Source of the DNA: CAZTLI01 sp964614375
GTDB lineage: Bacteria > Chloroflexota > Anaerolineae > Aggregatilineales > Phototrophicaceae
Reading direction: 5' to 3'
Length of the DNA stretch: 7,666 nt
Assembly (NCBI GenBank): GCA_964614375.1
Contig: CAZTLI010000260.1
Coordinates: forward strand, 1 to 7,666
Below are positions 1 to 5,484 of the stretch, in pieces. The notes beneath the pieces were generated by a model. The model searched no databases, had not been told where the DNA came from, and saw only the letters and a program-made list of their open reading frames with translations. Position 1 is the first letter of the stretch. Each line of letters starts with the position of its first letter. The position numbers and the translations under genes are program-made.

Positions 1-1104
1 TATGGCGCGGCGACGACGACTGGCCCATCTGCCAACCAGCGTGAAATTGCCCGGATACAGACCGAACAAGCTCGCAATCAATTGTGGCAGACGCAGTTAC
101 AACGCGACACTTATCTCGATTTCGAGCCAATTCCGTCTATATCGCGCAATGACTTGCCCGATTCGGTTTTAAATTCTGGTGTGGATGATGACGTGATTAA
201 TGCGGCGGTGGGTCAAGTAAATGCCGTTGTTGCCCAGGTCAATGCCACCAATCAAGCGCAGAACGACGCTCAACTCGAACAATCCGAGTTATCCGTCCGA
301 CAAGCCGATTACGGTGTGCAGATTGCCGATGAACAGTATGAGGCGACACAGGCCAGAGGCCCCGACTATGGCGCATTGGGGTCGGCAAATGCAGCCTTGA
401 TCTCAGCAAGAATTGCGCGAGACCGGCTTATTGATGGGCCATCGGAGTTGGAAGTGAATCGGGCGCAGATAGATGTGCAATCTGCGGAGTTGAATCTGGA
501 GCAGGCGCAACTCACGCTCGAACAGACTCGTCTGGTTGCCCCTTTTGATGGAGTCATCGCCCAGAGTAATTTGCGTATCGGGGAACTCGCGCCGCCGGGT
601 GCGGGCGTGCTATTGATGGATACGAGCGTCTATTATGTCGATCTGGCGATTGATGAGACCGATATTGTCAATGTGCAGCAGGGTCAGCAGGTGGTGTTTG
701 ATATTGATGCGCTGCCCGATTCGGACATTACAGGTATTGTCACGCGCGTCGCCTATACGCCGACGGTCAGTGGTCAATTGGTGACGTACCGGGTGCGCGT
801 TGAATTAGATTCGACAGCAGCGCCGATTCGGGTCGGGATGAGCGCCACGGGGCGGATTATCGTCAACGAGTTACAAGACGTGCTCCTCCTACGCAATCGC
901 TTCATCCGCATTGACCGGGCGACAGGACAGGCTTTTGTGACTGTTCAGGAAGAGTCAGGGCGTTTTGTGGAAGCGGCTGTCGTCCTTGGTTCGCGTAATG
1001 AGACCCATAGTGAAATTATCGGCGGATTAGAGGCAGGACAACGTGTTGTGCTGCTACCGCGTGATGTGATTTTGACCGATGCCACTGCCAGGAACGGGGG
1101 ATGA
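1..1104 (+). CDS. HlyD/MacA-like efflux adaptor subunit, 5' truncated
   Basis: The reading frame is open from base 1 (first codon TAT) to a TGA at 1102-1104, so the N terminus, with any signal or membrane anchor and the first lipoyl half, lies outside the window; 367 residues are visible. Residues 1 to about 175 are rich in Gln, Ala and Glu, as in the helical hairpin of membrane-fusion adaptors, and include a GPSELEV turn near residue 146. Next comes the second lipoyl half, APFDGVIA (about 180-187), then a beta-barrel region (about 205-289) and a C-terminal membrane-proximal domain (about 290-355). Known role of the family: a periplasmic or extracellular adaptor (MacA, YknX) bound to a MacB-type transporter. 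The ATPase gene overlaps its stop by 4 bp, which supports one transport complex. The TTG at 82 is an internal codon, not a start. The family call is firm; the substrate is unknown. Confidence 0.88.
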   Translation, partial: YGAATTTGPSANQREIARIQTEQARNQLWQTQLQRDTYLDFEPIPSISRNDLPDSVLNSGVDDDVINAAVGQVNAVVAQVNATNQAQNDAQLEQSELSVRQADYGVQIADEQYEATQARGPDYGALGSANAALISARIARDRLIDGPSELEVNRAQIDVQSAELNLEQAQLTLEQTRLVAPFDGVIAQSNLRIGELAPPGAGVLLMDTSVYYVDLAIDETDIVNVQQGQQVVFDIDALPDSDITGIVTRVAYTPTVSGQLVTYRVRVELDSTAAPIRVGMSATGRIIVNELQDVLLLRNRFIRIDRATGQAFVTVQEESGRFVEAAVVLGSRNETHSEIIGGLEAGQRVVLLPRDVILTDATARNGG

Positions 1105-1946
1105 GCATGTTCTTTCGCCGCCGAAAGCGTCAACCCAGAGTCGTGCGTGATTCACAGGGACGCCGCGCCATCATCGACATTCGTAATATCACCAAAGTGT
1201 ATCAGATGGGCGCTATTCAAGTTCACGCCTTGCGTGGTGTGAGTCTGAAGATTTATGAGGGTGAGTTCTTGTCGATTATGGGGCCATCGGGGTCAGGCAA
1301 AAGCACCCTGATGAATATTCTCGGCGCGCTTGACCCACCGAGTTCAGGTGAATACTATCTCGATGGTGTGGATGTAAGCAAGCTGGATGAAACCGCCTTG
1401 GCGCGCATTCGTAACAAAAAAATTGGCTTCGTGTTTCAGAATTTCAATTTACTCAAACGCACTTCGGCGCTGCGACAGGTCGAACTACCGCTCATCTATG
1501 GTGGTGTATCGGGGCGTTCCAAGAAAGCAAAAGCCGCCTTAGAGCTGGTTGGGTTGGGTCAGCGTGTCGATCATTTACCGAGCGAATTATCTGGCGGTCA
1601 GCAGCAGCGTGTAGCGATTGCGCGGGCATTGGTGAATAGTCCGTCAATGATTCTGGCGGATGAACCGACAGGCAATCTCGACTCCCGCAGCGGGATGGAA
1701 GTGATGCAGGTGTTTCAACAGTTGAACCAGGAGCAAAACATTACGACCATATTTGTGACGCATGACCCGTGGATCGCGCGTCATACACAGCGTGTAATTA
1801 TGCTGCGCGATGGAAAAGTGATAGCTGACCGTGTTGTCGCCGATCCATTAGTCGCAGGTGAGGCGGAACGTCCGTCCGAAGCAGAGGAATTAGAAGGTAT
1901 TTTCCAGGAAACCTATTATGGCGGCGAAGCGCACGAATATACGTAA
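1101..1946 (+). CDS. ABC transporter ATP-binding protein, MacB/LolD/YknY type
   Basis: This is a 281-residue soluble nucleotide-binding subunit with a complete set of ABC motifs: Walker A GPSGSGKST (61-69), Q-loop glutamine in VFQNFNLL (Q113), signature LSGGQQQR (163-170), Walker B ILADE with catalytic E188, D-loop GNLD (191-194) and switch histidine H221 in THD. The EPTGNLD string and the opening IDIRNITKVYQMG are typical of the lipoprotein/macrolide exporter class. It should hydrolyse ATP to drive the two downstream permeases. It overlaps the adaptor stop as ATGA. ATG 1101 has AGGA seven bases upstream; the in-frame ATG at 1107 has GGGGA at 1097-1101 and is a real alternative, two residues shorter. 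Compared with LolD-like proteins it carries a basic N-terminal extension (RRRKRQPR near 6-13) and a tail of about 36 residues with many Glu. Confidence 0.93.
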   Translation: MSMFFRRRKRQPRVVRDSQGRRAIIDIRNITKVYQMGAIQVHALRGVSLKIYEGEFLSIMGPSGSGKSTLMNILGALDPPSSGEYYLDGVDVSKLDETALARIRNKKIGFVFQNFNLLKRTSALRQVELPLIYGGVSGRSKKAKAALELVGLGQRVDHLPSELSGGQQQRVAIARALVNSPSMILADEPTGNLDSRSGMEVMQVFQQLNQEQNITTIFVTHDPWIARHTQRVIMLRDGKVIADRVVADPLVAGEAERPSEAEELEGIFQETYYGGEAHEYT

Positions 1947-1957
1947 CTTCACGCTGC

Positions 1958-1983
1958 GAAATGGCCAGGTGTGGACACATTTC
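1958..1983 (+). other. Possible RNA hairpin after the ATPase gene
   Basis: GAAATG (1958-1963) and CATTTC (1978-1983) are perfect 6-base inverted arms, with CCA/TGG able to pair inside the 14-base loop. It starts 12 bases after the ATPase stop. No T-run follows, so it does not look like an intrinsic terminator; an RNA-processing or stability element inside the operon is one possibility. Arms this short can arise by chance. Confidence 0.25.
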
Positions 1984-2054
1984 ACGGGTAAACAGGTAAA
2001 TAGCAGAGAAATAAAAAATATAGGTATCGAAATAGATAATAGTCGGATTTTATA

Positions 2055-3287
2055 GTGAACTTCTCCGAAAGCCTCCGCATTGCGATTGATAGTTTGCTGA
2101 TTAACCGCTTACGTGCTGTGTTGACTACGCTGGGGATTGTCATTGGTGTTGGGGCGGTGATTGGGCTGGTGAGTTTGGGGCGCGGCGTGGAAGACTTTAT
2201 CGCAGGGGAATTCGAGGGCCTCGGCGCGAATGTCCTCACTGTGACCACCACGCGCCCCACAAGCCCGACGCGAACCCGTATTGCCCCGCTGACCACAATC
2301 GAAGCCAATAATCTCGCCCAACCATTGGTTGCACCCAATATCCGGCGTGTAGGGATAGAGTACAACCTCGGCGCAGTGATTGTTGGTGGGACAGGCAATT
2401 CACGTCTGAATGTATCAGGAGTGAGCGCCAATTTCACCGAGATTCAGCAGTGGCCGGTCATTATTGGCGATTTCATCAGTGATGAGGATGTCGCTAGGGC
2501 CGCGCGTGTCGCGGTACTGGGGTTGGATGTCGTCGAAGATCTCTATGGTGTCCGCGATTTCAACCCGGTGGGGCAGGTGGTGCGTATCAATGACCGCACC
2601 TTCACCGTCATTGGGGTTATGGAAGAGCGCGGTGGCACATTTGTCAGTGAGGACGAACGTGTGTTTATACCGGTGACAACGGCACAGACCCGGCTTGCGA
2701 ATGCCCGGACTGCGGATGGTGGTTATCGTGTGCATGTGATTTATCTGGATACATTTTCCGAAGACGTATCAGAGACCGCGCGACAAGAGGCCGAAGCCTA
2801 TTTGAATGTGGCGCATGATATTAATTTTGTGGGCGAACAGGACTATAGCATTAGCAGTTCCGGTGACTTATTAGACCTGATACGGCAAATTACCAGCGTG
2901 CTCACCATTTTCCTGACGATGATTGCGGGGATTTCGCTGCTCGTTGGTGGGATTGGTGTGATGAACATCATGCTGGTGTCGGTCACCGAACGTACAGGTG
3001 AAATAGGACTGCGGAAGGCGGTTGGCGCGCGGGCTGCGGATATATTGTCCCAATTTTTGATTGAAAGTGTGATTTTGTCGCTATTGGGTGGCGCGCTGGG
3101 CATTGTGGTCGGTTGGCTTGCATCTGTGATTGGTACGGCGCTCATCCCCGACTTGACTCTCACATTGTCATTAGATGTGATTCTGCTAGCGACAGGCGTG
3201 AGCACGTTCGTGGGTGTGTTCTTCGGCTTTTATCCGGCATGGCGGGCGTCTCAGATGTCACCGCTGGAAGCATTACGATTTGAGTAA
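2055..3287 (+). CDS. MacB-like ABC transporter permease (first of a tandem pair)
   Basis: This is a 410-residue membrane protein with MacB/FtsX topology. One N-terminal membrane helix (about 21-41, LTTLGIVIGVGAVIGLVS) is followed by a large extracytoplasmic MacB-type domain (about 45-270). Three C-terminal helices follow (about 280-308, 335-360, 373-395), with the family motif GGIGVMNIMLVSVTER (298-313), then EIGLRKAVGA and a C-terminal SPLEALRFE. Members of this fold do not form a classic channel; they transmit ATP-driven motion to extracytoplasmic substrates and partners. Start: GTG 2055 is the first start after an in-frame stop (TAG 2040-2042), and it leaves the standard MacB N terminus. 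No Shine-Dalgarno sequence is visible before it. It lies 108 bp after the ATPase, the only sizeable gap in the transport genes. The family assignment is secure; the substrate is unknown. Confidence 0.92.
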   Translation: MNFSESLRIAIDSLLINRLRAVLTTLGIVIGVGAVIGLVSLGRGVEDFIAGEFEGLGANVLTVTTTRPTSPTRTRIAPLTTIEANNLAQPLVAPNIRRVGIEYNLGAVIVGGTGNSRLNVSGVSANFTEIQQWPVIIGDFISDEDVARAARVAVLGLDVVEDLYGVRDFNPVGQVVRINDRTFTVIGVMEERGGTFVSEDERVFIPVTTAQTRLANARTADGGYRVHVIYLDTFSEDVSETARQEAEAYLNVAHDINFVGEQDYSISSSGDLLDLIRQITSVLTIFLTMIAGISLLVGGIGVMNIMLVSVTERTGEIGLRKAVGARAADILSQFLIESVILSLLGGALGIVVGWLASVIGTALIPDLTLTLSLDVILLATGVSTFVGVFFGFYPAWRASQMSPLEALRFE

Positions 3288-3290
3288 GCG

Positions 3291-4487
3291 ATGTTTGAGA
3301 ATCTGCGCCTGGCGTTCACAAGTTTAGGGAGCAATACCCTCCGTTCATTCCTGACGATGTTAGGAATCATCATCGGCGTGGCAGCGGTGATTGTATTGGT
3401 TTCTGTAGGGCAGGCATTTGAGACCTTCGTCAATGAACAGTTTGAAGGTATTGGTGTCAATTTGCTGTTTGTCAGTGGTCTGGATTTTAGCCCACTGACG
3501 CTGGATGATGTGGCGGAGGTGAATGACATATATCGTGTTCCCGATGCCGAGATTGTCATGCCGCAGCGCAATGTGACGCGACAGGTAACGTTCGCGGGGC
3601 GAGAGATTCAGGCGTCGATACAAGGGGTGACTGCCCAATATCTGACCGTATTCAATCGTGATATGATTGCGGGGCGATTCGTCGATGCCAGTGATGTGGA
3701 CGGTATCAGTCGGATTGCGGTTGTTTCTGAGACGATTGTCGAAGGTCTGTTCCCGAATACCTATCCGATTGGGCAAAACATGCGTATCAGCGATGTGCGC
3801 TTTACGATTGTCGGCGTCATTGAAGACGTAGCAGATACCGGCTTTGGCAACACCAGCCAGGTATTCGTGCCGATTAGCACAGTTCAGACCCGACTGAGTG
3901 GTGAACGGGTATTGAGCGGAGACCGCCCTGTGAGTTTCATCATCGTGCAGGCCCGCAGCAGCGATGTAATTGATGAAGTTGCGGGGCAAATTACCCAAAC
4001 CTTGCGCGAGGCACATCGCATTAGTTTTCGCGATGAAGATGATTTTATCATTTTCACACAGACCGAGATTTTAGACACGCTGAACCAGATTACCGGTTTG
4101 CTGACCGTATTTCTGGCAGTTCTGGCGAGTATTTCGCTGCTGGTTGGTGGGATCGGGATTATGAATATTATGCTGGTGACGGTCACGGAGCGCACACGCG
4201 AGATTGGTTTACGCAAGGCGATAGGCGCGCAAAAATCGGATATTCTGATGCAATTTTTGACCGAAGCAATTATGATTTCGGTTGTTGGGGGCGCTATCGG
4301 CGTTGCCTTTGCTGTGTTGAGCACACAACTGGTCACGGCGTTGGTGGCGGACTTGCAGGTGAATGTGCAACTGTCGAGTGTACTGCTGGCGACGATTATT
4401 TCGGTGCTCATTGGTGTGTTTTTTGGAATCTATCCCGCAAATCGCGCGGCAGGTTTGAACCCCATTGATGCGCTGCGTTATGAATGA
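3291..4487 (+). CDS. MacB-like ABC transporter permease (second of a tandem pair)
   Basis: This is a 398-residue paralogue of the preceding permease. It has an N-terminal helix (about 20-40, LTMLGIIIGVAAVIVLVSVG), an extracytoplasmic domain (about 44-260) and C-terminal helices (about 268-296, 322-350, 363-382). The block GGIGIMNIMLVTVTERTREIGLRKAIGA (286-313) is nearly the same as in the first copy, and both proteins end in a P-(L/I)-(E/D)-ALR-(F/Y)-E motif. The extracytoplasmic domains are much less alike. ATG 3291 lies 3 bp after the previous stop with only a weak ribosome site (GAGTAAG), so translational coupling is likely. With one ATPase gene and two permease genes, a heterodimeric membrane core is the simplest model, though two separate homodimers sharing the ATPase cannot be excluded. 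Confidence 0.92.
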   Translation: MFENLRLAFTSLGSNTLRSFLTMLGIIIGVAAVIVLVSVGQAFETFVNEQFEGIGVNLLFVSGLDFSPLTLDDVAEVNDIYRVPDAEIVMPQRNVTRQVTFAGREIQASIQGVTAQYLTVFNRDMIAGRFVDASDVDGISRIAVVSETIVEGLFPNTYPIGQNMRISDVRFTIVGVIEDVADTGFGNTSQVFVPISTVQTRLSGERVLSGDRPVSFIIVQARSSDVIDEVAGQITQTLREAHRISFRDEDDFIIFTQTEILDTLNQITGLLTVFLAVLASISLLVGGIGIMNIMLVTVTERTREIGLRKAIGAQKSDILMQFLTEAIMISVVGGAIGVAFAVLSTQLVTALVADLQVNVQLSSVLLATIISVLIGVFFGIYPANRAAGLNPIDALRYE

Positions 4488-4554
4488 TGCGAGACGAATT
4501 TGGGGATTCTCATAAAATTTTTGCAAACGCCGCCGCAGGTAATGTAACAACCCC

Positions 4555-4565
4555 GTGATGTTCAC
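4555..4565 (+). promoter_or_regulatory. Candidate operator upstream of the regulator gene
   Basis: GTGATGTTCAC is an inverted repeat (GTGA, 3-base centre, TCAC) that ends 4 bases before the extended -10 element, where a bound repressor would block RNA polymerase. Related ATGTT-like strings lie at 4541-4548 (AATGTAAC) and, inverted, at 4581-4588 (ATAACATT). Autoregulation by the adjacent GbsR/MarR protein is an inference; winged-helix regulators of this kind often bind such sites. The palindrome is short. Confidence 0.3.
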
Positions 4566-4569
4566 TCTA

Positions 4570-4578
4570 TGCTATAAT
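4570..4578 (+). promoter_or_regulatory. Extended -10 promoter of the GbsR/MarR-type regulator
   Basis: TGCTATAAT is a perfect TATAAT hexamer with an upstream TG, the form that allows weak or absent -35 contacts. No good -35 hexamer sits 16-18 bases upstream. Transcription would start near 4585, about 40 bases before the ATG at 4625. The same nine bases precede the trigger factor gene. Confidence 0.65.
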
Positions 4579-4624
4579 CAATAACATTCAACTCAAAACA
4601 TTGACCACAGGTGAGGACAGTTGT

Positions 4625-5203
4625 ATGTCTCACAATAAGCCTGATTCCAACGGCAGCCCCAAAAACGAGGATTTACGACAAGTCCACGATAGTATGCTCG
4701 AAGGTCTGGGACAGCTATCGGCTTATTTTGGCTTCAGTAAAATCATGGGGCAGCTTTATGGCGCGCTGCTGTTGAGCAACGAGCCACTATCTCTGGATGA
4801 TATGATGGAGCGGTTGGATATTTCGAAAGCCAGTGTCAGTGTCAATATGCGGACGCTTGAACACATGGGGATGGTGCGTCAGGTATGGGTCCGAGGGGGC
4901 AGTGGTCGCCGGAAATACTATGCAGCGGAAACCGATTTCTGGCAGATTATTACCAACATTTTGAGTGGGCGTGAAATGCGCGATGTCGAACGGGCCGTGC
5001 TGGTGATGGACGATAATATCCGTCGTTTGAAAAATGCGATACCAGCTATGAATACCGACGATGGTGAGATGGCGCAAATCTATATTGAACGAATTACACA
5101 GATACAGGCGCTGTTCCGGTTTGCACAATTGGTCATCTCTACTATTCTGGGTCGGGTCGGTGATATCGATATGGAAGATATATCCAGTATCGAGATTCAG
5201 TAG
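4625..5203 (+). CDS. GbsR/MarR-family winged-helix transcriptional regulator
   Basis: This is a 192-residue cytoplasmic DNA-binding protein. A leading helix (about 27-50, LGQLSAYFGFSKIMGQLYGA) begins the fold. A helix-turn-helix follows (about 55-83) with recognition helix KASVSVNMRTLEHMGMV, then a basic wing (VWVRGGSGRRKYY, about 87-99) and a C-terminal helical region (about 115-180) suited to dimerisation. This matches the GbsR-like branch of MarR proteins, which includes regulators of osmoprotectant uptake and drug efflux. Start: ATG 4625 is chosen because AGGTGAGG (4609-4616) lies at a suitable distance; an in-frame TTG at 4601 would add eight residues but would place that ribosome site inside the gene. 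It lies 137 bp behind the permeases with its own promoter. Control of itself or of the transporter is plausible but not shown. The ligand cannot be read from the sequence. Confidence 0.88.
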   Translation: MSHNKPDSNGSPKNEDLRQVHDSMLEGLGQLSAYFGFSKIMGQLYGALLLSNEPLSLDDMMERLDISKASVSVNMRTLEHMGMVRQVWVRGGSGRRKYYAAETDFWQIITNILSGREMRDVERAVLVMDDNIRRLKNAIPAMNTDDGEMAQIYIERITQIQALFRFAQLVISTILGRVGDIDMEDISSIEIQ

Positions 5204-5215
5204 TAGTTTCTGCCC

Positions 5216-5244
5216 TTGTCTGGGTTTTATGACTTGTCTATAAT
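5216..5244 (+). promoter_or_regulatory. Sigma-70-type promoter of tRNA-Leu
   Basis: TTGTCT (5216-5221, four of six matches to TTGACA) and a perfect TATAAT (5239-5244) are separated by exactly 17 bp. Predicted transcription starts near 5251, about 11 bases before the mature tRNA 5' end. It is the best-matched -35/-10 pair in the window. Confidence 0.75.
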
Positions 5245-5261
5245 GACATGCCACAGATTCT

Positions 5262-5343
5262 GGGGGAGTGGCGGAATTGGCAGACGCGCATGACTTAGGA
5301 TCATGTCTCTCACGAGGTGAGGGTTCGAGTCCCTCCTTCCCCA
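5262..5343 (+). tRNA. tRNA-Leu (anticodon UAG)
   Basis: This is a class II tRNA with a full cloverleaf. Acceptor strands GGGGGAG (5262-5268) and CTTCCCC (5336-5342) pair with one G-U. The D-arm region contains GGAATTGGCAGACGCGC. The anticodon stem CATGA/TCATG is perfect around loop CTTAGGA, placing anticodon TAG at 5296-5298. A long variable arm (about 5306-5318, CTC/GAG stem) and T-arm GAGGG-TTCGAGT-CCCTC follow. The long variable arm and discriminator A5343 fit leucine; UAG reads CUA and, by wobble, other CUN codons. The CCA end is not encoded (TGG follows) and must be added by tRNA nucleotidyltransferase. Confidence 0.96.
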
Positions 5344-5358
5344 TGGTAGACACAGAAG

Positions 5359-5380
5359 AAGGCGCATCACGCGCCTTTCG
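5359..5380 (+). terminator. Hairpin terminator after tRNA-Leu
   Basis: AAGGCGC (5359-5365) and GCGCCTT (5371-5377) form a perfect 7-bp GC-rich stem around the 5-base loop ATCAC, 15 bases after the tRNA. The following T-run is short and interrupted (TTTCGTATT), so termination may be partial, but position and stem strength fit. It separates the tRNA unit from the trigger factor promoter. Confidence 0.65.
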
Positions 5381-5441
5381 TATTAAAGAGGGATTCCGCT
5401 TCTTTCTGACAAAAGATTTATAGATTGTATACATGGGCCAG

Positions 5442-5450
5442 TGCTATAAT
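5442..5450 (+). promoter_or_regulatory. Extended -10 promoter of the tig-clpP cluster
   Basis: TGCTATAAT is identical to the promoter core of the upstream regulator gene. The -35 region at usual spacing is weak (AGATTG at 5422-5427). Transcription would begin near 5457, which rules out upstream in-frame starts such as ATG 5449 and leaves TTG 5485 as the trigger factor start. Confidence 0.65.
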
Positions 5451-5484
5451 GCGTAAGGCAGTGTTGCCCAATAAGGAAAGTCAC

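Noticed and set aside
82..84. TTG as the start of the adaptor gene
   Set aside because: The frame is open back to base 1 with adaptor-like sequence (SANQREIARIQTEQAR), so this is an internal Leu codon of a truncated gene.
1961..1999. Short peptide frame (ATG 1961, 12 codons) in the gap before the first permease
   Set aside because: There is no convincing ribosome site and no features; this length arises easily by chance.
3360..4016. Long minus-strand open frame of 218 codons opposite the second permease
   Set aside because: It is antisense to a clear MacB permease, has no recognisable domain and has a composition rich in His, Arg and Asn typical of a shadow frame.
4491..4525. Terminator after the second permease
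   Set aside because: GAAT/ATTC gives only a 4-bp AT-rich stem before ATAAAATTTTT; too weak to call, although the T-run is suggestive.
4601..4603. TTG as the start of the regulator gene
   Set aside because: It lies only about 16 bases after the predicted transcription start, and the good ribosome site AGGTGAGG would fall inside the gene; ATG 4625 fits better.
5262..5380. tRNA-Leu as an integration (att) site for a mobile element
   Set aside because: No integrase gene and no repeat of the tRNA 3' end were seen in the window; the flanking genes are ordinary housekeeping genes.
4787..5434. Minus-strand open frame of 215 codons across the regulator and tRNA
   Set aside because: It runs through the tRNA gene and two promoters and shows no protein-family features.
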